Positions 1 through 9,478 are shown, counted from the stretch's first letter. The stretch: DNA of 64,000 bases from Tenacibaculum sp. 190524A05c (GCF_964036595.1 NZ_OZ038523.1:214501-278500), one strand, 5' to 3'. Notes: generated by a model not told the origin, from the letters alone. Translations and numbers: made by a program.

Positions 1-126
1 TACTGAAACTAATATAAAAGGAAATTGATCCTTAAAATTTTGAGAAGTAATAAGTTTTCCTTTAATAGTATTTTGACTATTAATATTACTACTTAGAAAT
101 ATGATAATGAAAAGTATGTTTTTCAT
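1..126 (-). CDS. Exported protein, N-terminal fragment (runs off window edge)
   Basis: An open frame starts at the ATG complementary to 124-126 and continues without a stop to the left edge, giving 42 codons. The first 18 residues form a clear signal peptide (MKNILFIIIFLSSNINS) followed by QNTIKGKLI, which looks like the first strand of a carboxypeptidase-D-like regulatory or TonB-dependent receptor plug-side domain. It begins 5 bases after the stop of the methyltransferase gene and is probably the last visible member of the same minus-strand operon. The function is unknown because only the N-terminus is present. Confidence 0.6.
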   Translation of the reverse strand, partial: MKNILFIIIFLSSNINSQNTIKGKLITSQNFKDQFPFILVSV

Positions 127-131
127 GTTCC

Positions 132-653
132 CTAACTTGTAACTTCTAATCTTGACTTAATTTGATTTGTTGCTTCATAAAGTGTAATTGCTAAACTATG
201 AATTACATTCATGCTAGAATTACGCCCATACATTGGAATAGAAACAGTTGCATCAACTAAATCTATATTTTCTATTCCGTTTCTTTCACTACCTAAAAGT
301 AATACCAATTTTTCATGATTTTTAAAATCAAAATCTTGAATTGTTATGCTTTCATCAGTAATTTCAATACCAATTATTGTGTTTCCTTCTTCTTTTAATG
401 TACTCATCAAGTTATTGAAATCATTGTATTGTTCTGATTCAATTTGATTCAAAGTATTGCGAGCAGTTTTTTTTACAATTCTGTTGTCCATTGAAGGAGA
501 ACTTTCATGTAAATATATTTTAGAGACACCAAAGCTTTCAGCAATGCGAAAACACATACCGATGTTTTCTGGTGTTCTTATGGCATCACAAACAATTGTA
601 ATAGGAAATTGTTGTGCTTTGTTTTCTATTTCGTAATGCGTTAGTTGTTTCAT
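132..653 (-). CDS. TrmH/SpoU-family RNA 2'-O-methyltransferase
   Basis: This 173-residue protein carries the three SpoU motifs in order: an N-terminal RTPENIGMCFR segment, LLLGSERNGI near residue 120, and the C-terminal block IPMYGRNSSMNVIHSLAITLYE-like (residues about 140-162) that forms the trefoil-knot AdoMet site. It should methylate a ribose in tRNA or rRNA; the short length with no added RNA-binding domain fits a TrmL/TrmH-like enzyme, but the target nucleotide cannot be read from sequence. It directly abuts the hydrolase gene upstream and belongs to the araC-led minus operon. Confidence 0.85.
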   Translation of the reverse strand: MKQLTHYEIENKAQQFPITIVCDAIRTPENIGMCFRIAESFGVSKIYLHESSPSMDNRIVKKTARNTLNQIESEQYNDFNNLMSTLKEEGNTIIGIEITDESITIQDFDFKNHEKLVLLLGSERNGIENIDLVDATVSIPMYGRNSSMNVIHSLAITLYEATNQIKSRLEVTS

Positions 654-1496
654 TTATACTTCTAAATCTAATAAGAATTCATTCCATAGACTATCCTTGA
701 ATTTTGATTTGAAAAATCCAAAATGACCTATAGTTTTAACATTGTACTCTTTCGGAACTAAATGTTTTCTTGTAATCTTAGCGTTAAAATATTTTTTTGT
801 CATCCAATCAATCGCTTTTCTTGGAGCGAAATGATCATTATCTGTACTGTAGGAAGTAATTTTTCCATTTAGTTGATGATGATATAATTCTTCTTTTTTC
901 TTGTAATGAAATAGGTAATTTCGCTTTCGTCCCCAACTAGCAAATTCTTGTGCCATAGATTTTGGTAAATTTTCCATGCCTGTAATTTTTTTACTTGGCA
1001 AGTAGCCAAATAAAGAAGTAAGCACAGGGAAAAGAATGTGCCAATTGAAAAACATTTCTAGTTTTCCAAATCCGTTCCAGAATTTAAAATATCCAGACTG
1101 ACTAGCGACTAGTAAAATATTGGTGATGTATTTATTTGATGGTGTTAAGCCTAAAATTTGACCGCCAATACTATGACATACACAATCAATTTGTGATTGA
1201 GGATGGTTTTCTTTTATAAAGTTTAATACACTATTAATGTCGTTAACTGCCCAATTTGTTAAAGAAACATCAAAATCTTTTAGGTTTTCTTTTTTAGAAC
1301 CTCCGATTCCAGCATAATCAAAAGTGTATACGGTTCTACCTTTAGAACTTAAGAAAGTTGCAAAGTTTTGATAATAGCCTTGTAAAACTCCTGTTGCTGA
1401 GCAAATGATTACCACTTTATTGTTTGAATCAATTGGTGAGTATTTTGTTAAACTTAAAGAATAACCAAGAGGTGTTGTTAATTCTATAGTTTCCAT
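654..1496 (-). CDS. Alpha/beta hydrolase (COG4757-like)
   Basis: A 280-residue cytoplasmic alpha/beta hydrolase. The nucleophile elbow reads CHSIGG (residues about 107-112), so the usual first glycine of GxSxG is replaced by cysteine. The candidate acid is in STDNDHFAP (about 218-226) and the candidate histidine is in IGHFGFF near 257-263. No signal peptide is visible. The pattern resembles the predicted-hydrolase family COG4757, for which the substrate is unknown. It starts two bases after the AraC regulator stop and is followed without a gap by the methyltransferase, indicating cotranscription. Confidence 0.8.
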   Translation of the reverse strand: METIELTTPLGYSLSLTKYSPIDSNNKVVIICSATGVLQGYYQNFATFLSSKGRTVYTFDYAGIGGSKKENLKDFDVSLTNWAVNDINSVLNFIKENHPQSQIDCVCHSIGGQILGLTPSNKYITNILLVASQSGYFKFWNGFGKLEMFFNWHILFPVLTSLFGYLPSKKITGMENLPKSMAQEFASWGRKRNYLFHYKKKEELYHHQLNGKITSYSTDNDHFAPRKAIDWMTKKYFNAKITRKHLVPKEYNVKTIGHFGFFKSKFKDSLWNEFLLDLEV

Positions 1497-1498
1497 TC

Positions 1499-2380
1499 TT
1501 ATGAGTTTAACGATAATACATATTGTTTTGGAGTGGTTCCAAATTTCTTTTTGAAAGCCGCAATAAAATGACTTGCTGTACTATATCCAACTTGAATTCC
1601 AACTTCATTCACATTGTATTGATTGCTTTCTAATAGTTTTCTGGCATGTTCCATTTTATAATCAAAAAGAAAACTATAAACAGTGTCTCCGTAAACTTGC
1701 TTGAATCCTTCTTTTAATTTCTTTAGATTCAGTCCTGTTTCGTTTGATAATTCTTGTAATGTTGGCGGTTCTGCCATTCTTGAAATAATGATGTCTTTTG
1801 CTTTTCTGATTTTAGAAACATCTCTTTCATCAACTAAAAACGGACAGTATTCACCCTCAATAGATTCATCTTTTTGAAAGTGTAAACTCAGTAATTCATA
1901 TATTTTACCTTTAATGTATAAACTACGTAAAGAGCTATTCACATTTGCGTTGATTATTTGTTTTAAGACAATTAAAACAGTTGGTTTTATAGTTGCGTTA
2001 TCATAGTATTTTCTATTCTTATTTTCATCACTTAAAAAAGGAATATATCCAGCTTCGCTAGAAAATAAAGAGTGGAACTTTTTAATAGAAACTAATAAAG
2101 AAACTAAAGAGCTCTTAGGTTGAATTTCTAAATTTAAAGGTAAATCTTGTTGCGGATTATAAAGTAAAATAGAGTGCTCTTCAAGAACATCAAAAGTGTA
2201 GTTTCCATTATTAAAATGAAACTTTGCATTTCCGTGTATACAAAAATGTAATTGTATGAAAGAGTTATCTATGTCTCGTTCAAAGCGTTGGCTTTCCATG
2301 GTGTCGTTAGAGAACTCAAGTAATAAAAAACCATTTTCGAGATTCGTTTCTAAAAAAGTGCTTTCAGCGATATTTTTCAA
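1499..2380 (-). CDS. AraC-family transcriptional regulator
   Basis: A 293-residue regulator with an N-terminal sensing domain (about 1-150) and a C-terminal double helix-turn-helix (about 190-290). The second helix-turn-helix ends in the family signature VGIQVGYSTASHFIAAFKKKFG (about 262-283), with TPKQY after it. It is transcribed away from hemA across a 215-base intergenic region that holds a -7 element for each direction and an inverted repeat, so it may control its own operon and possibly the heme genes. The effector is unknown; no heme-binding motif can be claimed. Confidence 0.88.
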   Translation of the reverse strand: MKNIAESTFLETNLENGFLLLEFSNDTMESQRFERDIDNSFIQLHFCIHGNAKFHFNNGNYTFDVLEEHSILLYNPQQDLPLNLEIQPKSSLVSLLVSIKKFHSLFSSEAGYIPFLSDENKNRKYYDNATIKPTVLIVLKQIINANVNSSLRSLYIKGKIYELLSLHFQKDESIEGEYCPFLVDERDVSKIRKAKDIIISRMAEPPTLQELSNETGLNLKKLKEGFKQVYGDTVYSFLFDYKMEHARKLLESNQYNVNEVGIQVGYSTASHFIAAFKKKFGTTPKQYVLSLNS

Positions 2381-2459
2381 AAGTCAATATGTTTACGAAT
2401 TTGATGTTTTTATTTAGAATAATTCTAGATAATAAACTCTGTAATCCTTGCTATTAGTG

Positions 2460-2467
2460 CAAAAGTA
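2460..2467 (-). promoter_or_regulatory. Candidate -7 element of the araC operon
   Basis: On the minus strand this reads TACTTTTG, a match to the Bacteroidota -7 consensus TAnnTTTG. It lies 79 bases before the araC start codon, implying a leader of about 75 bases. No convincing -33 TTG was found. Confidence 0.45.
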
Positions 2468-2490
2468 AAGAAAATCAGTGGTTTTTAGAA

Positions 2491-2523
2491 AAAATGACGT
2501 AGAAAAACCAAAAACGACATTTT
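2491..2523. promoter_or_regulatory. Inverted repeat between divergent araC and hemA promoters
   Basis: Arms AAAATGACG (2491-2499) and CGACATTTT (2515-2523) match as an inverted repeat in 8 of 9 positions with a 15-base spacer. It sits between the two outward -7 elements, where a regulator could touch both. AraC proteins often bind direct rather than inverted repeats, so the identity of the binder is open. Confidence 0.35.
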
Positions 2524-2561
2524 AAGTTCCTCTAGCGATATTTTTATCTAAAGTAACTTTC

Positions 2562-2569
2562 TATTTTTG
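2562..2569 (+). promoter_or_regulatory. Candidate -7 element of hemA
   Basis: TATTTTTG matches TAnnTTTG and lies 26 bases before the TTG start codon chosen for hemA, the usual spacing for other promoters in this window. Confidence 0.55.
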
Positions 2570-2595
2570 TCGAGGTTTTATGTAAAATAAGAATA

Positions 2596-3861
2596 TTGGA
2601 AGATACTAAACATAAGAATTTCTACAGCATTGGAGTGAGCTATATAAAAGCTGACGCTCAAACGCGTGGGAAGTTTTCATTGTCTGCTGAGGATAAAAAA
2701 GCTTTATTAGAGGAAGCGAAGTCAAATAATTTTGACGGTGTTTTTGTATTATCAACATGTAATAGAACAGAAATTATTGGTTTTGCTGAGCATCCATTTC
2801 AACTAATAAGTATGTTATGTAAACATTCTAATGGATCAGTAGAAGAGTTTGCGAAAATATCTTATGTACATAAAAATCAAGAAGCAATACAGCACCTTTT
2901 TAATATTGGTACTGGTTTAGATAGTCAGATTTTAGGTGATTACGAAATTGTTGGCCAATTAAGAACTGCATTTAAACTTGCTAAAGAACACGGAACTACC
3001 AATGCTTATTTGGAGAGATTACTAAATAACGTAATGCAGGCGAGTAAGCGAGTAAAGAACGAAACGAAATTAAGTTCTGGTACAACTTCTGTTTCATATG
3101 CAGCAGTGCAATACCTAATTGATAATCTTCAAGATTACAATACCAAGAATATTTTGGTGTATGGTTTAGGTAAAATGGGTAAACATACTTGTAAGAATTT
3201 AGCTGAGTATACACAGAATAAACAAGTTACTTTAATAAATAGAACAGAACAAAAAGTTGATGAATTTATTAAAGAACATCCTTCAATTAACAAATCTAAA
3301 ATTGAAAATTTAACACAAGAGATTGATAAATCAGATGTGATAATCGTTTCAACAGGAGCGTCTGAAGCTACAGTTACTTTAGAAAATATTCCTTTAGATA
3401 AAAATTTATTGATTTTAGATTTATCTGTACCGGCAAATGTTGATCCAAGTATTAAGAATTTAAACAACGTTAAGTTGGTTAATGTTGACGAGTTGTCTAA
3501 AGTTACTGATGAGACTTTAGCTATTCGTAAACAAGAGATTCCATTTGCAAAAGAGATCATTGAAGAACATAAGCAGGAGTTTAATGAATGGTTAAATCAC
3601 CGTCGTTTTACTCCAGCAATTAATGCCTTAAAACAATCATTAGAGGCAATTCAAAGAGACGAAATCAATTTTCACAAAAAGAAAATAAATAACTTTGATG
3701 TAGATCAGGCGGAAGCCATTACATCGAGATTCATACAAAAGATAACTACACAGTTTGTGAAACACTTAAAAACCGAAGAAACTTCTGTAAATCAGAGTAT
3801 TCAAGTAATGGCGAAAGTGTTTGGAACGAATTTAGAAAAAATCGATGCAGAAAATCATTAG
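2596..3861 (+). CDS. hemA: Glutamyl-tRNA reductase
   Basis: First committed enzyme of C5 heme biosynthesis: reduces Glu-tRNA(Glu) to glutamate-1-semialdehyde with NADPH. The 421-residue protein has the catalytic-cysteine motif LSTCNRTE (Cys55), the substrate-domain GTGLDSQILGDYEIVGQL stretch, the NADPH fold VYGLGKMGKHTCKNL (about 189-203) and a C-terminal helical dimerisation domain. The start is a TTG codon: no ATG or GTG lies between the promoter and the conserved SIGVSY strand except one inside that strand. The 3' end overlaps hemC by 17 bases, so translation is probably coupled. Confidence 0.95.
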   Translation: MEDTKHKNFYSIGVSYIKADAQTRGKFSLSAEDKKALLEEAKSNNFDGVFVLSTCNRTEIIGFAEHPFQLISMLCKHSNGSVEEFAKISYVHKNQEAIQHLFNIGTGLDSQILGDYEIVGQLRTAFKLAKEHGTTNAYLERLLNNVMQASKRVKNETKLSSGTTSVSYAAVQYLIDNLQDYNTKNILVYGLGKMGKHTCKNLAEYTQNKQVTLINRTEQKVDEFIKEHPSINKSKIENLTQEIDKSDVIIVSTGASEATVTLENIPLDKNLLILDLSVPANVDPSIKNLNNVKLVNVDELSKVTDETLAIRKQEIPFAKEIIEEHKQEFNEWLNHRRFTPAINALKQSLEAIQRDEINFHKKKINNFDVDQAEAITSRFIQKITTQFVKHLKTEETSVNQSIQVMAKVFGTNLEKIDAENH

Positions 3862-5431
3862 AATCGGTACTCGTGATAGCGAGTTGGCTTTATGGCAAGC
3901 CACAAAAGTTCAAAAACTTTTAGAAGAATTAGAATACAATACAGAAATTGTACCTATTAAATCAACAGGAGATATCGTTCTAGATAAGCCTCTTTATGAA
4001 TTAGGAATCACAGGAATTTTTACTAAGAATTTAGATATAGCAATGTTAAATGGTGACATTGATATTGCTGTGCATTCTATGAAAGATGTTCCAACAGTAT
4101 TACCAGAAGGCATAGTTCAGGCAGCTGTTTTAAAGCGTGCAAACTATAATGATATTCTAGTTTTAAAAGATAACGAGGAGTTTCTTGCACAACCTGAAGG
4201 AGTAATTGCCACAAGTAGTTTGCGTAGAAAAGCTCAATGGTTAAATAGATATCCTACTCATAATGTTGAAGACTTAAGAGGAAACGTAAATACGCGTTTA
4301 CAAAAGGTAAAAGATAATGAGTGGAACGGAGCTATTTTTGCTGCAGCTGGTTTAGAACGTATTGGAAAAAGACCTAAAGGAGCCGTGAATTTATCATGGA
4401 TGATTCCTGCACCTGCACAAGGAGCAATTATGGTTACAGCTTTAGCAGAAGATGATTTTTCTGTAGATGCTTGTAATCAATTAAATGATGTTGATACGGA
4501 AACATGTACATCAATTGAAAGAGAATTCTTAAATAGATTAGAAGGAGGTTGTACTGCACCAATTGGAGCATTAGCCTACATTAATGAAGTTGATAAAGAG
4601 TTAGTGTTTAAAGGAGTTTTGTTGAGTAGAGATGGAAAAAAGAAAATTGAAGTAAGTAAAAAAGTTCCTGTAGGTAGACATAAATATGTAGCTAAAGATT
4701 GTGCCAACTATATTATCGAAAGAGGAGGAAAGATTTTAATGATGGAAGACCTTGGAGTTGAAAAAGAGTTTTCAATTTTTTCAACTAAAACATTATCTGA
4801 AGCACAAAAGAAATTGTTGCCAACTACAGTAAAGGTTGAGGACAGCGATTTTATTAAAATTCGTTTCAATCGTATTCCACCAAAAGTAGTTAAGCAAGAA
4901 ATAGATAATGTAATCATCACAAGTAAAAATGGAGTAGAGTCTATTCTAAATAGTTTTACCGTCGATGAATTACAATTTAAAAATATATACTGTGTAGGAA
5001 GAAGAACTAAGAAATTAATTGAGCAAAAAATTGGTAAAGTAGCTTTTTCTGCAAGAAACGCAGACAAACTTTCTCAGTACTTAGCTGAAAATATTTCAGG
5101 TCAGGAAGTTACTTATTTCTGTAGTGATTTACGATTAGATAATTTACCTACCAAATTAGCTCAAAATAATATTTCTGTTAACGAGGTAGAAGCATATAAA
5201 ACCATGTATAGTCCATCAAAAGTTGATGATAAAGTAAATGGTGTTTTATTTTATAGTCCTTCTACTGTTGAAAGTTATATGAAAGAAAATACAGCTGACA
5301 AAATCGCATTTTGTATTGGAGATACAACAGCTAAAGAAGCGGCTAAGTTTTTTAAAGAAGTAAAAACGGCTAAGTTGCCAACTGTTGAAAGTGTGATTGA
5401 GTTAGTAAATACGCATTTTGTAAAAGCTTAA
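3845..5431 (+). CDS. hemCD: Porphobilinogen deaminase - uroporphyrinogen-III synthase fusion
   Basis: A 528-residue bifunctional protein. Residues 1-305 are hydroxymethylbilane synthase: N-terminal RIGTRDSELALWQA, HSMKDVP, LRGNVNTRL, and the dipyrromethane cofactor cysteine in LEGGCTAPIGA (Cys236). Residues from about 310 to 528 are a divergent HemD fold with the ITSKNGVESI and LFYSPSTVESY segments. The enzymes polymerise four porphobilinogens and close the ring to uroporphyrinogen III. Fusion of these two steps is seen in other Bacteroidota. It overlaps hemA and is followed 3 bases later by hemB. Confidence 0.94.
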   Translation: MQKIIRIGTRDSELALWQATKVQKLLEELEYNTEIVPIKSTGDIVLDKPLYELGITGIFTKNLDIAMLNGDIDIAVHSMKDVPTVLPEGIVQAAVLKRANYNDILVLKDNEEFLAQPEGVIATSSLRRKAQWLNRYPTHNVEDLRGNVNTRLQKVKDNEWNGAIFAAAGLERIGKRPKGAVNLSWMIPAPAQGAIMVTALAEDDFSVDACNQLNDVDTETCTSIEREFLNRLEGGCTAPIGALAYINEVDKELVFKGVLLSRDGKKKIEVSKKVPVGRHKYVAKDCANYIIERGGKILMMEDLGVEKEFSIFSTKTLSEAQKKLLPTTVKVEDSDFIKIRFNRIPPKVVKQEIDNVIITSKNGVESILNSFTVDELQFKNIYCVGRRTKKLIEQKIGKVAFSARNADKLSQYLAENISGQEVTYFCSDLRLDNLPTKLAQNNISVNEVEAYKTMYSPSKVDDKVNGVLFYSPSTVESYMKENTADKIAFCIGDTTAKEAAKFFKEVKTAKLPTVESVIELVNTHFVKA

Positions 5432-5434
5432 GAG

Positions 5435-6403
5435 ATGTTAAGAAGACCAAGAAGAAATAGAAAATCTGCCGCAATTAGAGCAATGGTTGAAGAAACGACC
5501 TTATCTGTAAATGATTTTATTTATCCTGTATTTTTAATAGAAGGTACAGGTAAAAAAGAAGAGATTGTTTCTATGCCAGGTATTTATCGCTATTCTCTTG
5601 ATTTATTATTGGATGAGATTCGGGAATGTGTTGATCTAGGAATTAAAGGTTTTTGCGTTTTCCCTTCTTTAGGAGATGATAAGAAAGATAAGTATGCAAC
5701 GGAAGGTCATAATCCAGCAAGTTTATACAATACAGCATTAAAGGAGATTAAAACTAAATTTCCAAACATTGCAGTTATGACGGATATTGCTATGGATCCA
5801 TATTCAAGTGATGGTCATGACGGAATTGTTGAGAATGGAGAAATTCTTAATGATGAAACTCTAGAAATTTTAGGTAAAATGGCTTTAGCACAAGTAGAGG
5901 CTGGTGCAGATATTCTTGGACCATCAGATATGATGGACGGAAGAGTAGGATATATCAGAAATATTCTTGATGAAGCTGGGTTCACTAATGTTTCAATTAT
6001 GTCATACACCGCTAAGTATGCGAGTGCTTTTTATGGTCCATTTCGTGATGCTTTAGATTCAGCGCCGAAATTTGGAGATAAAAAAACATATCAGATGAAT
6101 CCTGCAAATAAAAATGAGGCTTTAATTGAGGCTGATTTGGATATAGCAGAAGGAGCAGATATGATAATGGTTAAACCGGCTTTAGCGTATTTAGATATAA
6201 TCAAGTTATTGAAAGATAATTATGACGTGCCGATTACCGCATATAATGTAAGTGGAGAGTATGCAATGTTAAAAGCAGCATCTGAAAAAGGATGGCTTGA
6301 TGGTGAAAAAGTAATGATGGAAAGTTTATTGAGCATTAAAAGAGCAGGAGCAGACATCATTCTTACTTATTTCGCAAAAGAGGCAGCAAGGATTTTGGCT
6401 TAG
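5435..6403 (+). CDS. hemB: Delta-aminolevulinic acid dehydratase
   Basis: Condenses two 5-aminolevulinates to porphobilinogen. The 322-residue protein has both Schiff-base lysines, in SYTAKYAS (Lys194) and IMVKPAL (Lys247). The metal loop reads DIAMDPYSSDGHDG (about 117-130): the three zinc-binding cysteines of animal and yeast enzymes are replaced by aspartate or alanine, so it belongs to the magnesium-type, zinc-independent class. It follows hemCD by 3 bases in the heme operon. Confidence 0.96.
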   Translation: MLRRPRRNRKSAAIRAMVEETTLSVNDFIYPVFLIEGTGKKEEIVSMPGIYRYSLDLLLDEIRECVDLGIKGFCVFPSLGDDKKDKYATEGHNPASLYNTALKEIKTKFPNIAVMTDIAMDPYSSDGHDGIVENGEILNDETLEILGKMALAQVEAGADILGPSDMMDGRVGYIRNILDEAGFTNVSIMSYTAKYASAFYGPFRDALDSAPKFGDKKTYQMNPANKNEALIEADLDIAEGADMIMVKPALAYLDIIKLLKDNYDVPITAYNVSGEYAMLKAASEKGWLDGEKVMMESLLSIKRAGADIILTYFAKEAARILA

Positions 6404-6410
6404 AAATAAA

Positions 6411-6656
6411 ATGAATAAAATAGCTGTAGCTGGAAATATTGTTCCGCCTGTGTATCATTTAATTTTAGAAAAAGGATACAGAATTAAGTTTAAGGATAAC
6501 TATATTGTGGCTACAAAAAATAATACAGAACTAATCGCTCAAAACTTTGTTGAATTGGGAGGATTAGTTTTTCTCTTTGAAAGCAAAGGTGAAAATTGGA
6601 AAGTTAGCGATGATAAAATTGATGATTGTTTAACTTTTATAGAACAAAACCAATAG
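6411..6656 (+). CDS. Small unknown protein inside the heme operon
   Basis: An 81-residue soluble protein (begins MNKIAVAGNIVPPVYHLILE) with no signal peptide, membrane segment or known motif. Predicted mixed alpha/beta with alternating charged and hydrophobic residues. It is packed between hemB (7 bases) and hemL (3 bases), so it must be cotranscribed with them. I do not recognise a family. The position suggests a role linked to tetrapyrrole synthesis or its regulation, but this is inference from neighbours only. Confidence 0.75.
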   Translation: MNKIAVAGNIVPPVYHLILEKGYRIKFKDNYIVATKNNTELIAQNFVELGGLVFLFESKGENWKVSDDKIDDCLTFIEQNQ

Positions 6657-6659
6657 AAA

Positions 6660-7949
6660 ATGGAATTTAAAAAATCACAAAAACTATATAACAAAGGACT
6701 AGTAAATTTAGTTGGAGCAGTAAATTCTCCAGTTCGTGCTTTTGCATCGGTAGGAGGAAATCCTCTATTTATTGAAAAGGCAAAAGGAAGTAAGATAAAA
6801 GATGTTGATGGGAATTCTTACATTGATTTAGTGTTGTCTTATGGACCAATGATTTTAGGTCATCGTCATAAAAAAGTTCAAAAAGCAATAACAAAAGCTT
6901 TAAAAAATGGATATTCTTTTGGAGCTTCTACAGCGAACGAAATTAAACTAGCAAAAATTGTTTGTGATGCTTTTCCAGGAATGGATAAAGTTCGTTTTGT
7001 GAATTCTGGAACAGAAGCCGTTTTAAGTGGAACGCGTTTAGCTAGAGCTTACACAGGTAAGGATAAGATTATCAAGTTCGCTGGATGTTACCATGGGCAT
7101 CAAGATTCTCTATTAGTAGCAGCAGGATCAGGTTTGGCGACGTTAAGTTTACCAGGAAGTAAAGGTGTTCCTGAAGGAGCTGTTAAAAATACCCTAATCG
7201 CAAACTATAATGATTTGGATAGCGTAAAAGCTCATTTCGAAAAGCATGACGATATTGCTGGTGTTATTTTAGAACCAGTTGCTGGAAACATGGGAGTGGT
7301 AATTCCTCAGAATGGATTTTTAAAGGAGTTAAAGGCGTTTTTAGAATCAAAAGGAGCATTATTAATTGTTGATGAGGTAATGACTGGATTCCGTTCTAAA
7401 TTCGGTGGAGCGCAAGAGTTATTAGGTGTTGAAGCAGATATTACTTGTTTAGGTAAAGTAATTGGTGGAGGATTCCCAGTTGGAGCATATGGTGCTCGTA
7501 ATGAAATTATGGAAAATGTAGCTCCTCTAGGAGGAATGTATCAAGCAGGAACTTTAAGTGGAAATCCAATTGCAATGGCTGCAGGTATTTCAACATTAAC
7601 AGAGTTGAAAAAACAAAATCCTTATGATTTATTCAATGATATCGCTGCACAAATAGAAGAATACTTGTTAGCATCTGCTAAAAAATATGGAATTGAGTTA
7701 TCTGTAAACAGATTCGGGTCAATGATAAACCCTTTCTTTACAAGTACTCACGTAACTAATTTTGAAGAAGCTCAAAGTTCAGATACTAAGAAATTTGCCG
7801 TATTTTTCTGGGAAATGATTAGAAATGGAGTATTCTTACCTCCATCTCAATTTGAAGCATGGTTCTTATCAAGTGCAATAAGCAAAAAAGATCTTAATAA
7901 GATTGAGAATGCAATTGATAAATCGATGGAAGCTGTTTCTAAAATGTAA
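6660..7949 (+). CDS. hemL: Glutamate-1-semialdehyde 2,1-aminomutase
   Basis: PLP-dependent aminomutase that converts glutamate-1-semialdehyde to 5-aminolevulinate, the step after HemA. The 429-residue protein has the N-terminal GAVNSPVRAF signature, the PLP phosphate-binding region FVNSGTEAV, the cofactor-ring aspartate in IVDEVMTGFR, and the Schiff-base lysine in CLGKVIGGGFPVGAYG (Lys266). Length and motif order are those of the family. It lies in the heme operon after the 81-residue protein. Confidence 0.96.
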   Translation: MEFKKSQKLYNKGLVNLVGAVNSPVRAFASVGGNPLFIEKAKGSKIKDVDGNSYIDLVLSYGPMILGHRHKKVQKAITKALKNGYSFGASTANEIKLAKIVCDAFPGMDKVRFVNSGTEAVLSGTRLARAYTGKDKIIKFAGCYHGHQDSLLVAAGSGLATLSLPGSKGVPEGAVKNTLIANYNDLDSVKAHFEKHDDIAGVILEPVAGNMGVVIPQNGFLKELKAFLESKGALLIVDEVMTGFRSKFGGAQELLGVEADITCLGKVIGGGFPVGAYGARNEIMENVAPLGGMYQAGTLSGNPIAMAAGISTLTELKKQNPYDLFNDIAAQIEEYLLASAKKYGIELSVNRFGSMINPFFTSTHVTNFEEAQSSDTKKFAVFFWEMIRNGVFLPPSQFEAWFLSSAISKKDLNKIENAIDKSMEAVSKM

Positions 7950-7960
7950 ATAAAAAATTA

Positions 7961-8425
7961 ATGAGATTTGTAATTATAATATTCGTTTCACTGCTAACCT
8001 TGTCATGCGCAAATAGAACTATGGGACAAACTGATCGAGAAAATAAGATCGTGAATCTTTATGAAGGTACTCTTAATGGAGCAGGAGCCGAAGGTTTTGA
8101 AAAAGGAAATATTATAATTCAATCACAAGAAGCATGGCAATCAATTGTAAATAAATTGAATAGCGTAAATGAAGTTACGAGTCAATTTAATTCAACAATA
8201 GATTTTTCAAAAAATAATGTAATAATTGCAGTAGATCGTGTAAGGAGTACTAGTGGTTTTTCGATTAAGCTAAGTAAGGCTCAAGAGCAAAAAGATATGC
8301 TAGAACTTAATGTTCTTACAAAAGGTCCTGGACCAACGGATATGGTTGCTACAGTAATTACACAACCAATTCATATAATATTAATTAATAAAACAGACAA
8401 AAAGATAATTTTTGTAGAGAAATAA
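7961..8425 (+). CDS. PrcB-like lipoprotein in the heme operon
   Basis: A 154-residue exported protein with a lipoprotein signal (SLLTLSCAN, Cys16). The mature part resembles the PrcB C-terminal domain: an [11 protein letters not shown] helix, a [12 protein letters not shown] strand, a GFSIKLSKA strand and the terminal PGPTDMV...TQPIHIILI pattern. PrcB is the accessory protein of the Treponema PrtP protease, but many lipoproteins share the fold and the role here is unknown. It is 11 bases after hemL and one base before hemE, so it is embedded in the operon. Confidence 0.75.
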   Translation: MRFVIIIFVSLLTLSCANRTMGQTDRENKIVNLYEGTLNGAGAEGFEKGNIIIQSQEAWQSIVNKLNSVNEVTSQFNSTIDFSKNNVIIAVDRVRSTSGFSIKLSKAQEQKDMLELNVLTKGPGPTDMVATVITQPIHIILINKTDKKIIFVEK

Positions 8426-8426
8426 A

Positions 8427-9455
8427 ATGATAAAGAACGATTTATTTTTAAGAGCCTTAAAAGGAGAAACAGTAGATAGACCACCGGTGTGGATGATGAG
8501 ACAAGCAGGTAGATATTTACCTGAGTTTATGGAAATTCGTGAAAAGTATGATTTCTTTACAAGATGTAGAACTCCTGAATTAGCTTCTGAAATTACAGTT
8601 CAACCAATTAGAAGATATGGTATGGATGCTGCTATTTTGTTTTCAGATATTTTAGTAGTACCACAAGCTATGAATGTTGAGGTTGAAATGAAACCTAATT
8701 TTGGACCATATTTACCTAATCCAATTCGTGATAAAAAATCATTAGATCAAGTAATTATTCCTGATGTAAATGAAGAATTAGGTTATGTTATGGATGCTAT
8801 TAAAGCAACCAAAGAGAAATTAAATGATGAAATTCCATTAATAGGATTTGCGGGGTCTCCATGGACAATTTTATGTTACATGGTGCAAGGTCAAGGTTCT
8901 AAAAACTTTGATAAAGCAAAAGAATTTTGTTTTACACAGCCAGTTTTGGCACACCAATTGCTTACTAAGATTACAGATACCACAATTGCTTATTTAAAAG
9001 CAAAGGTAAAAGCAGGTGTTAATGCTGTTCAAATTTTTGATTCTTGGGGCGGAATGCTATCACCAACCGACTATCAAGAATTTTCATGGCAATACATCAA
9101 CAGAATCATTGAGGCGTTAAAAGATGATGCACCAGTAATAGCATTTGGTAAAGGTTGTTGGTTTGCTTTACAAGAAATGTCAAAATCGAATGCATCAGCA
9201 TTAGGAGTAGATTGGACTTGTTCTCCAAGAAATGCAAGATATTTGACCGGTGGAAATATAACTTTACAAGGTAATTTTGATCCTTCAAGACTACTTTCTC
9301 CACCAGCTGAAATTAAAAAAATGGTCACTGAAATGATCAACAATTTTGGAAAGGACAAATATATTGTTAACTTAGGGCACGGGATTTTACCGAATATTCC
9401 TGTTGAAAATGCAAAAGCATTCATTGATGCGGTAAAAGAGTACAAAGTTGAATAA
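8427..9455 (+). CDS. hemE: Uroporphyrinogen decarboxylase
   Basis: Decarboxylates the four acetate side chains of uroporphyrinogen III to give coproporphyrinogen III. The 342-residue protein has both family signatures: [15 protein letters not shown] near the N-terminus (about 20-34) and [20 protein letters not shown] (about 140-159), plus the catalytic aspartate in [10 protein letters not shown]. Typical length. It belongs to the heme operon after the PrcB-like gene. Confidence 0.96.
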   Translation: MIKNDLFLRALKGETVDRPPVWMMRQAGRYLPEFMEIREKYDFFTRCRTPELASEITVQPIRRYGMDAAILFSDILVVPQAMNVEVEMKPNFGPYLPNPIRDKKSLDQVIIPDVNEELGYVMDAIKATKEKLNDEIPLIGFAGSPWTILCYMVQGQGSKNFDKAKEFCFTQPVLAHQLLTKITDTTIAYLKAKVKAGVNAVQIFDSWGGMLSPTDYQEFSWQYINRIIEALKDDAPVIAFGKGCWFALQEMSKSNASALGVDWTCSPRNARYLTGGNITLQGNFDPSRLLSPPAEIKKMVTEMINNFGKDKYIVNLGHGILPNIPVENAKAFIDAVKEYKVE

Positions 9456-9478
9456 ATAAAAAACAAATAATAATTCCC

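Noticed and set aside
2996..3560. Antisense frames across hemA, and similar ones across hemCD, hemE and hemF
   Set aside because: They lie wholly inside well-supported genes, have no plausible start context and show no protein-like motif.
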